Source: Callaeas wilsoni (taxonomy: Eukaryota; Chordata; Aves; Passeriformes; Callaeidae). Taken from it: a stretch of DNA of 64,000 bases. The stretch covers positions 124,001 through 188,000 of the forward strand of contig VWPU01017392.1 in the NCBI GenBank assembly GCA_013398955.1, in the 5' to 3' direction. Below the pieces are notes generated by a model, which had not been told where the DNA came from, made no database searches, and worked only from the letters and a program-made list of their open reading frames with translations. This document shows positions 1-14,184 of this stretch, in pieces (the stretch's first letter is position 1; the number at the start of each line of letters is the position of its first letter). The position numbers were made by a program, and so were the translations under genes.

Positions 1-3000
1 TTCCATCATAAAATGCATTTTGTGTGCCCACTTTTCAAAGCTGACGCAAAGGGTGGCTCAGCCCTGTCAGGTCTCTTGGCCCTTCTGTGCTGGCTGTGAG
101 ACAAAGGCTTTGGGGGCCCTGCTCTTCAATTTGTGTAGGCATTGAATGTGCCTGGCACGATTGATGCAACAAGAGATTCAAGGCTTTGCAGTTGCCATTT
201 TCCTCTCACCATCCTTTTCTTCCCTGAATATCATTGACAACATGGAGTTTCTCAGGTTATTTAATTTCTGTCAAAGACCCAGCGTTCCTTTTGAACAGAG
301 ATTATTAGTGCTTGGGTGTATACAACAAAGCCGTTGCATGCTGTAGAAGTACTTCGTAATCCAGAAGGACTGCAGATTTGTTTTAAGCCTCTTTATGCAT
401 ATTTCTTCCCCTTCAACTGTCAGAGTTTTCAGTGGCAAAATGCACTGTCAAATGTGAATCACTTTTGAATCTCACTTTGCTGTAGCTACTGGAGCACTTT
501 CTTTGCATTCCCCAAACACAAACAATGATTCTCATTCTGGGTTGGAAATAGCCTGGAGTAGAAACAAGTGAAATAAACAAAGTATTGTTGTTATTAATCG
601 TGTCCTAATGTGTAATAAAGGCACTGCTGAAGTTCTCTGGGGATGTGCTGTAGCTGAATTATTTTGATGTAATTATTGAAGATGGGGAGGGAAATCGCTA
701 ACAGAAGGTAACTCAGAGTTTCAGTGTTAGTCAGTGTTGTGAAACATACAGATCAATTTCTGACTCTGATATCATCTGAATACATCCTTGACCTGTCTCA
801 AATTCCATTTAGAACAAGGCATATTTCCTGCCAGAATTGCATAATGATGTGCATGTGTATTTAAACCATTCCCAGAGGTCTTACATCTATATGATTTTTA
901 AACTTAAGGTTTATGGTATGTGTTTTTATTAGTAAATTTTCATCTGCTTTAAAAATAAAACTAAGGCACATAATTTGTGCCTTATTGTTACAAGGTTTAC
1001 TTCGATTATAGTGTCTGTTCAGGAAACATTCATTCACTTCAGAAGAAAATACAATATGTATGAGCAGAAATTTTAAAATGCAGACTAAGTCTCCTAAGGA
1101 TGATGAATTGAAAGTTGTTTTTAAATTCACCAGATGCTTGATTGTTTGTTGGAGAGTAAAAATTATATTGGCTTTCATAAAGACAATTGTACCACAAAGC
1201 ATCCAAAGCAAAATGTAGTGCAGGATGTTAAATGGTGATGCTAACTTAGTTTTTTAACTTGGTCTTTGCAACTTCTGTTGTGTTTTGCCCTGGTACATCA
1301 AGGACTGGTTGCAGTCAGTGGTGGGGTGTTTGGCAGTCTGCATTTAATGGTACTGCACAGATTCTCATGTGAGTTGTGTTTAAACATTTCAGGTTATGCA
1401 AGTCATCCAGTTTATGGGCCAGAAAAAAAAATTTCTCCTAAATAAGATTATCAGGGATTACTGGGATTTCTTTTGTGTAGAGTTTGTGACTTCATCCTAC
1501 TCTTGTCTGGTTGTGTCACCTAAACTTGGACCATGAGTATGACGCTTGTGTATTTTACTGCTTTCATCCTTAGTGCTGCTTTCATTCATAATTTTAATGG
1601 ATTTGGGGGTTCACTAAGGTGAACATCAACTGTACAGTCTAAATTTCTTATAAGTGTGCCTGTCTTTCTGCATGTGGAATTATATAAGAAAGGTGGTTTT
1701 CCTACCTTACATCAGATGGTTGCTGTAAAACTAAGCTGTGACCTAGTGATGAATCAGAACCTCTACAGAGGAATTACCTGCACTTTTTCCCTTTTGAATT
1801 TGCAACACAAGGCTGTGTTTCACTGTGAGGACCTCATCTGTGTGGACACTGCTGAATGCTTCCATTGAAGTCAATGGGGCCATGAAAAGAAAGCTAATAT
1901 AATCACCCAGGAGGTAGGTGAGCAATTGGGAGACTTGAGTTCCTTTCCTTGGCCACAAAATTTACTTGACATTTATTAAATCACATAAATACTAATCTTA
2001 AAGGGAACAGAGAGTTAGGTAACTGAATATGTTTTCAGATCTGCATTTAACCTCTGTTTGGCATTTACCTTATCTTGCTGTCAACATTGATGTCTAAGGT
2101 ACCATTTTGATTCCCACTGAAATCAGTGGAACAGACAATGACTTCACCTGCCTGATCCCTCTGAATTTTTAGAAATGTAGAATGAGAGGAGTTACAGCCA
2201 GCAATAGCAGCTCTTTTCTTTGTCTATTAAAGGAGCTTAGATGATTAGCTTAGTGTGGTATAGGGCATTTCTTTAATTTTATATAACTTTCCTGCTAATG
2301 ATCCCTTTGGGACAAGGAAGCTGAACTGCCAGATTAGTTAAAGTGGAAATAGCGTTTTGGGATTTTTTTGCCTCCCTTAGATCTGCACCTTCTTTTGAGC
2401 AGGGCAGGTTCTACATTTCCTGTGGCTGAAATAAACCAGTAAAGCATAACAGGAAATGTTCTGGAAGAAGCTTGAGGAGCATGAAGTGAGGTTTTCTATT
2501 TGTGAAACCTTTATCTGTCCATTACTCTAGGAGTGATTTCTGATTTCCAACATGTATTTCATGCTTCAAATCCAGGTTTATTCAGGTAGATGGTGCTTTC
2601 TCTGAGGGGGAAAGGCTCACGGTCTGACAGCAAACTATCCTGCAAAGGCAAAAAAAATTTCTGTCTCCAGGGTGAAAATGTGCTTGTTATGGTAAAAAAA
2701 AAAGATATCTTATATAAAGAATGTGTGTGTACAGCTGATTTCAGAAGTCCATGATGGTTTTCATTTTCAAATGACTGGTTACAGCAGATTAGGAGGAAAG
2801 AAAGCTCAGTTGGTTCTTTTGCATCAAAAGAAGCCATCGTTGGGACTGAGGTTAATTTATTAGGAAGAACATGCTCAACTGAGCACACATTTACAAATGG
2901 CTATGGATGAAATTAAAACAATTACAGAGGCAGTGTTACAAAATGAGCAAGGAGGTGCGGCAGTCCTTGTGCAACTGCCTGGAAGTACAGCCAAGCACAT

Positions 3001-6000
3001 ACAATGTGTCTGGAAGGCAAGTTTGGATTAATGAATGGCGGCTACCTTTTCTACTGTAGATACCGAATCTGTTCCCAGTTCTGCCTAAGGGAGCAGGGTG
3101 AAATCCATCACTTCCAGGAAATAAAGTGGGAGAAATTGTTGTGCCCTCCATTGAGAGACAATGACTGTAAGACCAAGTCTTCAATAAAGGCCATGGGAAT
3201 ATTAAGAGCAGTCAAATGTAATGAAACTCAGATCTACTCATTTCTACAATGATGCAGCATTGCCTACTTATGGCCAAAGGATATCTTGGAGAAGAAGCAC
3301 TTTCTGTCTGTAATAACTTTTTCCCAAGATCATTTTCTGTTTCAGATATAGTTAGGACCCGAAGGACTTGTCATTTTCATTACAAAGTTGTCATTATCAC
3401 TGCTAAGAGATAAAGTCCTATGAAACCATCTTTTTCAAAGGAGAACAGAAGTGACAGCTTTTAGACTTGGGTGCAGACCTTCCAAAGACTTTCTGATGCC
3501 TCAAGTGATTGATTAAGTGAGGGACCTTGTTGTTCTTAGAATACCCTTTTCAAATGGGGAAAACCAAAATCTTGTTCAGCTGTATTCTTAAAACTTGAAT
3601 ATGAAATATTCAAGAATTGTCTCTGTATAGTTCCAACTAAAACCTGGAAGGGAAATGACAAATAAAATTACACATAAATTAATTCCATTACATTTTTTAA
3701 ACAATGTAATATATTGCTAATTATTTTTTGCCACATCTTGATATACTAACAAGGAAATAAAGTGTTACCTAGTGGATACTAACTTCCTTTACTGATAAGG
3801 TGAACAATTTTCTTATTAACATCCACCTGGAAAATGAACTTTGACATGGTGGTGAAATAATTCAGTTTTATGAAAAACTAGAGCACACTGGGATTAGAGA
3901 AGAGATCACTATTTTGGTTTTTGTGGAAAAAGTCTGGCTGGTGTTAGGGCTGCTCACTTCAGCCATCCCTCAGAGATCTCAGGGTCCCACTCTAGTGTGC
4001 TGGCTACCATGGCAAGGATTACCTTATTTCATTTAGTACATTTTTAATTTCCTAGCTAACTGGATCCAGCTGTTTCAGCCCTTCATGCAACACAGAGATT
4101 TTATGCTAAATCCAAAGGGGCTAAATTAAAGTGAAATGAAATTTGCATATCGTGTAAAACTCTACTTGTTCAGCAGATCCAGATTATATGGTGCTAATCA
4201 CAAACACTAGACAGAGTAAATCCTCTTGAAGTCACCCTGGGGTTAAGTCAAATGCTTTAGACTCTTTGACACATACCCATGAAATATGTAATCAAGTCTG
4301 TTTGACGTCCTCTCCTAATTATGTGTGTGTATTTTAAGCAGATGCTTTTCCAGCTGATCTGTGCCTTTTGAGATATTTTTTTTTCATTATTAATCAGAAA
4401 ATCATGCTGTATGTTAACGGCAAGTGCCAATTATGAGAAACTAATATTAGTTTCTTTGCTTAGAAGCTCTGCTTTTGCAAATAAGACCATTGCCAAATAA
4501 CATATAGATGTAAAGAAAATATAAGAACCTCGGAATGTTTTCCATCAGGGGCATAATTGTTCTACCATGCATTGCACTATTTCAGCCTAAAACTAAAATT
4601 TATTTTTCCATATAATGGTTTTTTAGTTTGAGGCAAAAATATTTAATAAAGAAGTTCTCTGTTGGAAGTAGGAAGGACTGCTTGTTTTCACGGAAGTTAG
4701 GATTTAAATGATAAAAATATTTTTTCCTGAAGACTCGACACTCATCACTTCTGTCAAGAATGTTAATATATAAGCTTAGCCTTTCTTGAGTCTCCTTGCT
4801 CAGTAAGATAATATAAGCTGGGAGTCACTGAGTTTTAAGTAAATGCCATTTTTATTGTGACTATGTAAAAGTAGTCTTCAGAAAGGACTAGTGACCTAGT
4901 TGGTTCTACCCTGCTCTTCAGCTGAAGGATGCCAACTTCCACTTGCATTTCACTGAAGTTTCAAACTGAGTGTTTTCCCTTCAGTGTGTTTAGCAGAGAC
5001 ATCTACTGGCAAATTCTTAACTGGCATTCTCCTCCTCAGGTCCTACAATGCCATTTCTTACATCCCTGAAGGAGAGACTTGCTAATATGGAAATGACTAC
5101 TTTGAAGCTTTTAGATGTGCTGCAGCATTAAATTTATTATTTGGGAAGAAGCGTTAAGTAGTATACCAACAGATACAAAATCAATAAAGGCAAAATAAAA
5201 TTTTCCTATTTTCTCGCTAATGTTACTTCCTGTTGAACTGCCAAGTTATTTTTAGCAGAAATGTGCATATCAGAGAAAAGGAGTTTATGATCCATTATAG
5301 ATGAACAGGACTAATTGCAAATCACGTAATAATTGTCGTCAGTCTCCATTGATTTTGATTCAGTCAATATAAAATGGAAAGAAGGAAATCACAGGATGTA
5401 ATTGGAAGAGCTGTTTTGCCTACAGGGACTGGTTTCATGTCTAATGCTTGCTCCACACTCGCAGTTTGTTTTTTCAATAAAGATCTGCCTCAGCTGTCAC
5501 CTTTGCCCAGTTGTTAATGGCTCTCAATAGAGCCATTCTAGATACGGGTTCAGCTCTTGTGCGCTACCTGCTCTAGTTGTGGTTTAAACACTTAGAGGCT
5601 GTCAGGGTGGAACAAGACTCACACAAACAGAGCTACCAGCAAGTCGCCCTTGGCCTTAGGCCCTGAAGGAGCTCCTGGGAACACATCTGGCAGCTTTGCC
5701 TCTTCTGCAGTCCAGCCTTGCCCCCCTCCCCCAGGAGACACTCACATACCTTGGGGCAGGCGTAGCCTTGCAGAAGTGCAAAAGCAGAACTGAAAGGACA
5801 CAGACCAACAAAAGGTCTTTAAGTATTTCAAAATTAGCCTTTGCATTTTTGGGTAACCTGTGGATTCAAGACACTAAGTAGCATCTCATCCCTCCAGTTG
5901 GAGTGGGCACATTTTCTCACAATCACTACTGGTAAAATATATTTAAGGGCCTTATCTGAAGCCTGCTCAGGTAAGTGAATTTGTTCAGATTGGCTTCATT

Positions 6001-6544
6001 CAAGTAAAATGGCCCAATTCTCTGAACCTACTGATCATACTGAGCCTACTTTGTGTATTTGTCTGCTACATTCCTACAAACATTCATTTTACGTTACTCT
6101 AGGTTTATATTTTCAATGCCATTTCAGGTCTGTTATGCTTTCAGGACTGTGTGCACCTTGCCTAATTACAGATTTGAGATCCACAATGACACATCTGCTC
6201 ATCCATATCACATCCCCTATTCCCCCATTTTCATCCACATTCTGATTTCCACAAAAGGAAGAGTTTACTGGGCAAAGAATCTCCATTTGTAAGCTGCTTT
6301 AATTGCAATTGTTGCAATTCTATAATAGCTGGAAAAATATTTTTGTAAATTTTTCCTTCCTTTCTCCTTTCCTTAGTTATTTCCCCAAGCAAACTAGGTT
6401 GAGTATTGTCACAGGAGCTGGTATGAACCATCTTTATGTTAGAAGGACTTTGCTACCATAACTACACTGGCAAACCCTTTACGGAAAAAAAGCTGTTTGC
6501 TTCTGAGTGTCCAGCAGCACAACTCAGTATTTCAGTCATGATGT
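1..6544 (+). other. MOCOS: Intronic sequence, 5' part of the first visible MOCOS intron
   Basis: I see no exon here. Every open frame is short and reads like chance translation of AT-rich DNA, and no stretch resembles the N-terminal half of MOCOS. No recognisable transposon stands out, only short A or T runs such as the one near 2692. Assignment to a MOCOS intron is inferred, because the first recognisable exon at 32457 begins inside a codon and so must have exons upstream. A noncoding exon or another gene's 5' flank cannot be excluded. Confidence 0.5.
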
Positions 6545-6728
6545 TCAAGCATTTGAACAGGGTGCTTAGGGAAGTTTTGGGATCACTCTCCCTGGAAGTA
6601 TTTGAAAAATGCTTACATTTGGTGCTTAGGGACATGGTTTAGTGGTGGATTTGGTAGTGGTGGTGGGTTAATGGTTGGACTTGATCTTGGAGACCTTTTC
6701 CAACCTTAACGATTCTATGATTCTATGA
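6545..6728 (+). mobile_element. CR1 LINE, 5'-truncated 3' end
   Basis: This is a short 3' fragment of a CR1 non-LTR retrotransposon. The stretch reads like the CR1 3' untranslated region: a 'cttagggaag' block, 'ccctggaagtatttgaaaaatg', 'agggacatggtttagtgg', 'ggttggacttgatcttgg' and 'ttttccaacctta'. It ends in two tandem copies of the ATTCTATG octamer, the hallmark CR1 terminus. It is severely 5'-truncated, as most CR1 copies are, and it has no protein-coding capacity. The right end is firm at 6728; the left end is approximate. Overlapping open frames are chance. Confidence 0.88.
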
Positions 6729-9700
6729 TATAAGCTGTCATCGTTTGTTGATGTTAGTGGAGACATGGTAGTTGATAGCACCTGCCCCTAAATCTTTGGC
6801 GAAGATCATCAAGATGCTGCTTGAAAAGCTGTCATTTACAGGTGGGTTTGACAAATTTCTTCAGAGTACAGACCCATAACAATTGAGCTAGTTTCACTCC
6901 TTCGACATGGCTAGTTCACCTTAAAAGAACTTCATCCCAGAAATTAAAGAGCTATGCTGGGGATCAGAATTATTGATCTGGTTTTATTTATATAAATAAG
7001 TTTTCATAAATTTTGGCAACACTCTAGAGTGGTATGATCTTCTTTCTGTGCTGTATGAAGAAAAATTGGAGCGAATTGTTTCTAGGTGAGTGAGTAGACA
7101 ATTGGGTAGGTTGGGTGCCCATAGAGTTGTGTTTGAGCCTGTTTTGGGAGGGAGGTGGAAGTCTGTGTTGAAAGGAGTTTTTTTTCAACATAGTTCACAT
7201 AATCACAAAGATTATTTATTTTCCTGGTGGCTGTATGTTTAGCTGTGAAACTTAGCTTCTAATTAGTAGAGAGCCTGGGCCCAAGGGTGAGTAATTTACT
7301 TTCTAAGGATTAGCAAAAATTGTTATGTGAGCAACTGAAAGCAACAGGCCAGTGCCTTTTCAGGGTGCCTCCAGGCACGCGTTTTTAATTTTTTACATTT
7401 ATTTTTTCTTTTTTCCTCTTCACATTAGTGGAAGTTTTGTTGCTGTTTTTGTTGAGTTTTGGAAACGATATCATGTCTGTTAATGGAGATGTCTTTAACT
7501 ATTTTTTCAACCCAGTTTCAATTGGAATAAGTATCATTAGATTTTTTTTTGTTGTAATTTCTTTCTTCTCCACTGTTTTTATTGTCTGGTGTGAGAATAT
7601 CTACTTTTTATTTTTATTTTCAGATGAATAAAGACTTCTAGACAGACATGAAACTCAGATTTTACTTAGGCCCTTGTTTGCATGATCTGCTAATTCACCA
7701 TCATCACCGCTGATTAAGTGATTAAGAGATTTCTGTTACCAGACCCCCCCACCCCCAAATCTTGGCCAGAGTTGATGCCTAGAGGCTGAGTACTCAGCAT
7801 AACTACTTCTGAGCTCAGGCAAGTGGCAGACCAACCTACTAACTGAAATTTCATCTGCCTCTGTCTCCATAAAAAAAAATCACGAAGTGCTGTGGCCGAA
7901 TGCTTGAATTCCCAATCCTCGTTAGGGCTGTGGGTGCCAGAGTTCACCACTTCCGTCTCCTTTTCTGTAGCCAGAGTGCTGTGTAGGCTGACAGAGGCTG
8001 CTAAGCAGAGGCTTGAATTACATATCAATAGAAGCTAAAAAAGCATGAGTCAAGTCCAAAGGCAGTAGAGACATAAAGCCTCTGCTGATTTTATATTAAC
8101 ATGGTATGAGTGGAGAACAGAAGCTCCATGAACTATCTTGGAGAATAATATGGAAGATACTTAAGTGCCACCCTATAAATCATATTTCTTATAATCTAAA
8201 ATGTGTAATGCAGTCCTGGTTACCTCACCACACAAGTACATCCACAGAACTGGAGGGTGCTCAGCAATGAGCAGCAACACAGATGAGTGCTCACATGAAT
8301 AGAGACTAAAATAATCAATGGCATCCTTTAAGGACGTGTCTCTGCTTATCAAAAAAAAAAAAAAAAGGAAGCCAATACGGACTTAAAACCCTGTTTAGCA
8401 GAACAGAAAACTGTGTTTTCCGACATATCTTTGGTTTCACAGCGTTTGCCATGTTTGAAGCGTTCCCGTAATGCCTCCTGTTCCTGCTGTTCCACAGGGC
8501 ATTTGCTATTCTTTGAAGAAAGTCACCAGCAGAATTAGACCAGTGTTCAAGAAGCATGGGGTGGAAACAGGAAAAGAAACTGTGAGGACAATCCAATTGT
8601 TCCAATGCCACTTGATTCAATAAGAATAATAACATCAAAAAGATTTGGGATCTGCAAGCTGCTGTTGTCTGAATAATTTACCATGTGTGCACAAGATCGA
8701 TGAGGAGGCCTTGAGCTAGCCAACAGGCACTGTTGATCTGGGCAGTCAAACTGCTGGGTACATCCAATTATTAAGGAAAACAATGAAGTTCAAACTCCAG
8801 AATATCATTTTCTTGATGTGGGTAATGCATAGGGATGTTTGGATTGCACAAGTTTAATTGTGAGAAACATAATGCGAAGATAATGATTACCCAGTTAAGT
8901 GGGTTGACATGTTTCTATTAATCACTTTCATTAAATTATTAAGCCGCTTATCTGTCTTTGGCATTAATACACACGACATGACTAGTGGACATTACATTGA
9001 TAACAAATCTGGAAGGAATTCTTACCCTTTTCAAGAAGTATCAGCTAAGCAAACTAGATAGCTCTGTGCATCCATCACATACTGACAGTGCAAAAGGTTT
9101 AATCACCCTCGCTGTAACTTAAGCAACCCCATTAAGGGGTGCATGATTTGACCTAATATGAGATTTTGAGACAAAACCATAGCTTTTTCTTTATATTGTG
9201 AGATTTTTGCTCCTATGAAGTAGCAGTTCTATATAGCTAATTTTGTGTGTCTATATTGTGTGTGATTTGCAACTGTGTTTTACCTTTTACATTGCAACAA
9301 GCTAAAATATAATTGACAATTTTCAAAGCATTGGCTTTGACAGGCCTCCAAATTATTTCACTGTCCAATGTGAAAGATCTCAAGTCATGCTGTATGTTTA
9401 GTATAGAATATTGTGAGAAGGGTATGTGGCTGGCTTCCTGAGCTGAGGTTGGAGAGAGCTGGGGAGGAGCATCTCTTGTCAGATAATCAGGCCAATGGCT
9501 GCATCCAGCACAGAAAGTTCTCAAACTGGAAAAAGGATATAATTATTATTAGTGTTATGTTTCTCCCTCATTTTTTAATGTGTATAAATAAAATAAACCC
9601 CTAAATCTCTCCCCTTATTTCAGTACCAGTATGTGAGACACTGCTTACAAGGACCTATGTCTGCCACATGCTGTCCTCTGGTAGGGCTGCGCCTGAGGTG

Positions 9701-11472
9701 CTGGGCCACAGCTTGAAAAGGTGCCCATGGTGTCGTGCAGTTCCTTCCTCTTCACCCTGAGCACAGGCCCAACTGGTTCAGTGGAGCAGGCATGCTTGGG
9801 GTGAGAGGCTGTGTGTTCTCCTCGGTCTCCATTCCACCATAACTTGTTGTCCTGTTTTTTCCAAGTACAGATGAGGTTTCTTGCTAGTTAGCTGGTGGAA
9901 GCACAGGCAATAGGAGTTCCAGGGCAGCGTAACAGAACAAAGGAGATTCTGAAGTGCTGCCAAAAGTTTAAGGGGCAGGAAATACATCAGATATTCCAAT
10001 TAGAAAACTAATGTTAAAAAGGGTAAGAGTAGAGGCAGCATTTTTTGTTTAGTTTTGTTCATTCTAGTTTTTGTTGGGTTTTTTTATCAAATTCCAGAGA
10101 AAAACTGGCTGTGATTTGATGCTCATAAAATCTAAAAACAGTGGGAGACACAATTAACAGATCTCTGCAATTTGTGAGGTGAAACAAGAAATAAATTTGG
10201 CTCATGGGTTTTCGTAGCCCAAAGATGTTTTTATGTCATCCTTTCTTGTGCTTGTGATGTTTGATAATGGCTATACAGAATGAGATAAAGTGTGGTAAAT
10301 GTTTTGCCAGTGTGGGAGCTGCTAGAAGTTTCTGGGAGAGAAGAGCATATATAATACCACAGTAACAAAGGGCAAACAGCATCAAGGGCAAATAACTCCA
10401 TTAGACAGTACAGGCATATGGTCTTTGTGTAAAGCATTGTAGGTAGAGCAGCTGCTGGAGAGAATAAGAAATACCAGTATGGATCTGAATAAAGCCCAGA
10501 AATGAGATCTATTACTATTTCTCTGAAATCTTATTTACAACATAAATTCAGATCACCAACTGATGTAAGGTGATTTATGGCCTAAAAATATTAATGGAAT
10601 TAGTACATCTGAACACTATAAGGAATCTGTCCACTAAAGTCTCCACCCACCCTGTAAAAACAAGACCAAATTCTCATTCTTGCATTAAGCTTGCCTAAGC
10701 ACCATGCATCATCCAAATGGCAAGCAGTGACTAAGCAATGTCATATTTTAATGAATATTCATATATAGATACATTATTTTATTTCTGTAGGCTTTTTAAT
10801 TTTCTAATGCTTTTTCAAGATCTGTGCATCTGGAAGGGGGAGGGAGACGTTTGCTCTTAGAGGAAAAAGAGAAGGCACATTGCTATTTCATTTCTTTGTA
10901 GAGGTTCGTAATGCGATTACCAAAATGTGAATAACAATCAAATAATGCAGAGGCTTATTCCCTATGGATAGCAAAAATAAATTTCAGTCAAACGTTTCCG
11001 GCAGAAATCTCAAATTTGTCATGCAAAGTACTTTTCTGCATTCAGACATAATGTATTTATGTGACTCAGAAACATCAAACATTAGGATAAATAGCCAGAT
11101 TATAAGTACAGTCCGCTTATGAAATGATTGGAATAGAAGTGCAATTAATGAAACTGGCAGAATGGCTGTGAAGCAGTGTTAATGCCTTGAGATTTAAAGA
11201 AAGCATCCAGATCTGTTTTTACAGCACTGGATAGAAGAGACACTTAGAGACTGCTTGCCATTCTCCCTGTTAACAGTCTTTGACTACCTTTTTGTGTTTG
11301 TGACTTATATTCATGTCAGAAGGAAGTTAGAAGCAATTTTTGCAAGATTCTCCTGGGCTCAAAATTAAAAGGGAACTGAGGGCTGAGGGGCCAAGGGGGA
11401 GAAAATGGAAAGATTGGCAAATATCATCAATGCTTTCCTTCTACCTCAAAGCCAGTGTAACACTACATACTT

Positions 11473-11502
11473 AAAACAAAACCAAAACCAAACCAAACCA
11501 AA

Positions 11503-11538
<36 letters not shown>
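11473..11538. repeat. CAAAC-rich simple repeat plus poly(A) run
   Basis: Imperfect AAAAC and CCAAA units lead into an uninterrupted run of 35 A residues (11504-11538). A poly(A) this long can mark a retrotransposed end, but I see no polyadenylation signal just upstream and no obvious retrogene body. A simple-sequence expansion is the safer reading. Length is likely polymorphic or assembly-sensitive. Confidence 0.9.
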
Positions 11539-11539
<1 letters not shown>

Positions 11540-13700
11540 GACAAACAAACCAGGAGTAGGGAAGAATGGTGAGTTTATATATCTGACAAAAGCGCTGCTT
11601 TGAACTCCTTATCCCAACTTTCTCAAAACCACTTACCTGTCAGAAATGTTCTCTTAAGTTGCTGCAGGATTTCTTTCCCCCAGATGAGCTGTTGAGTTTC
11701 TGTCTCCTCACTTGCTTTTTCTGCATCCTTGAAAAGGAATGGATATAGTCTGAGATACCGGGATTGGATCTACTGATTTGTTAGAGGTTACGTAGGAGTG
11801 CCATAAAGCATACAAAATGGCAGGTTTTAATAATTGTGTGGGTCCTGTGTGTTTCTGGGGCTGAAGGGTGGATGTTTGGGAAAAAAACCAGAAATAAGTA
11901 TTGCCTGCTCTGTATTAGACTGTGTGCATGTGGTTCTTTACTGGGCAGATACTTTGGAGATGTGCATCAACAGTCTGTGATCAGCGGATTGATTGTTCAG
12001 CAGATTTTGTTAATTTTCCATGTCCATCAGCGAGTGGTGATGAAATAAACATTTAAATTTTGTAAGGACCTTGGAGGGAATGTTCAAGCAGAGGTTGCTG
12101 AGTGTAACACTGGGCTCAGTTACCATTGTCTGATGGCAGAGGCTGACATTACTTTTAAGCAGTGAGAAGTGCTGATATTCATCTTCGTATTGGTGGAACC
12201 TCTGACACTACCTTTATGGAGAATTTTTTGTGGCTGTTTTGGGTTTTTTTTCCTCTGGTCTTATTAATTATTAGTATATCAATGTGACTTGATTAGCAGT
12301 AGCTGAAAATTTTGAGTTGACCATACTGTTGCATGTGAATTATAACAGCCTCCTCCAAATAAATGTTAAATTAATCAGATATTCAGATCTTACTTAAGCC
12401 TGCTCAACACTAAGGTTTCACAATACTTTGAATACGTTACTACTTATTTCAGTAAATGAATGTATGAATAACAAACCTCAGGATTGCTTTTATGAGCTGA
12501 TGTAGGTGGAATACAAGTCTGGGTGACCTGCGCTTAGTACTGAATTTAGAGCATATGAAAGTTATTTTAAAAAAAAAAAAAAAAGTAACAAATGGGATTA
12601 GGATACCTATATTTTGAAGCTGTACAGGATTTATTACAACTTATATAGCCTTGGGGCTAGCATAGTTTATATCCACTTATCTATAGACTACAGATCTTTA
12701 TGAGAAGGGTTTTACCAGGAAATAGATATGTTACTCTATAGTTCATCATAGGGGAGGACTCCTCTATAAAGGAAGAAATTTTATTAGTCTGAGATTTTTC
12801 TTTTCCTGGCTTTAACAGGACCTGAAAATGTTTTCCTCCAGAAAACCCTTTAAAAACTTCTCTTTTAAGTCAGCAGTAATGATTTCAGGTGTCCAAGCAA
12901 CCTCTGTGCACTGAAGCTATACTTCCAGTAAATGTGGAAAATTCACAAGGTCCACATGAAATGTTATGAGCTGGTATCTTACACAGGTGATTCCCTTCTC
13001 CCAGTAAGTCCAAACAAAGTCCCTATGTGCTCACATAGGAGCCTCTTTTCTATTTAATGAATCTGGTAGAATACAGCTAGAAGGAAAAGTTGGCAGTAGT
13101 CTTCATTGTCCCTCAAGCATTGCCCATCATGGTTTCTGATCAGGCACATTCCCAAGGAATTGTATGACTTTAACTGCTAAATCTTGAAACTGATTTTCCT
13201 TCTGTTTGTGTGTTGAGGCCAACTAAGTGTCTACCAAATCTCAGAAAGGTAACTCTAGAAAGAGCTGAGTCTTTGGCAAAGCTCCTTGATGACATTGATA
13301 TAGCCTTTCCTTGCAGATTTATTGGACAACAATATATTTACTAACCAAATTATTTGCTGACAGTTTTTATGAAACTTAAACCTTCTGTAGAAATGTGCCG
13401 TTTCTGAGCTTTTGAGTTTGTTTTTCTTTTCAAAGAAAGCTCATTGATTTTGTACCTAGAAAATGTGGAAATATTTTAACATAGGCTGTCTTATATTTTA
13501 AAATACACTAGTTTTTATACATCTTGTTAAATGCTGTCAAATAATAATGAGATGTGGGGTTTTTTAACTTTAGAAGTTTTCAAGAGTCAGAACTAACCAA
13601 CATGGTGAGTTTTTCAGTTACATCACTCAGAAGGTACTTGGTGGAAAGACACTTCTCTAGGACAGTGAGTTCTACATCTTCAACAACTCCAGCAACTACA

Positions 13701-13742
13701 GCCCTAAAACCTGTTCATAAGGCCCTAAAACCTGTTCATAAG
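13701..13742. repeat. 21-bp tandem duplication, two perfect copies
   Basis: The unit gccctaaaacctgttcataa plus a final g occurs twice head to tail (13701-13721 and 13722-13742) with no differences. Because 21 is a multiple of three, the overlying + strand open frame repeats seven residues (ALKPVHK twice). That frame is otherwise unremarkable and is probably not translated. This looks like a recent slippage duplication. Confidence 0.9.
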
Positions 13743-14184
13743 ACAATGAGAAGATGTTTGTTCATGGGCATTAGCTCTGTGGTGATTTTTGAAAACTTTC
13801 ACTTTGCAGGAATTCCATCACTTTATATTTGCAATTCAAATCAGAATTAGTCTTTAATGTGTTAGCATTTCATATATAACAGGAATTCAATTTCTTGAGC
13901 AGTTGTGTAGAAACCCTGCTTTCCCTTCAAAGAGACTGAATTTTATAATACAATGAAGAGTCATAATCAAGTCTGGCTGCTCACAGGTTACTGAAACTGT
14001 TAGTCACTGTGTCCATATAAGAGAAGAATGAATATATCATTGAAAAACTGAAGTGGCACCATAAATAGGCAGGCCTTTTTGCCTTTTGCTTGAGTAAGTC
14101 CATATGTTCTTTCTAGGCCCACAGAGGGACTAAATGGGTTACTCAATAGAATGAAGAAAAAGAGCTCTCCCAGTTCAAGGCTGA

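Larger units (their letters stand above)
6729..14184 (+). other. MOCOS: Intronic sequence with low-complexity tracts
   Basis: No exon is recognised. The stretch holds A-runs (about 8350 and 12571), a C-rich run near 7745, a CAAAC-rich tract ending in 35 A residues (11473-11538), a 21-bp tandem duplication (13701-13742) and a TAAT-rich patch around 8880-8975. The open frames over it, including one of 98 codons at 13554-13850, show no domain or family I know. Confidence 0.5.

Noticed and set aside
11473..11538. Long poly(A) as the tail of a processed pseudogene
   Set aside because: No polyadenylation signal, target-site duplication or coding-like body was found upstream.
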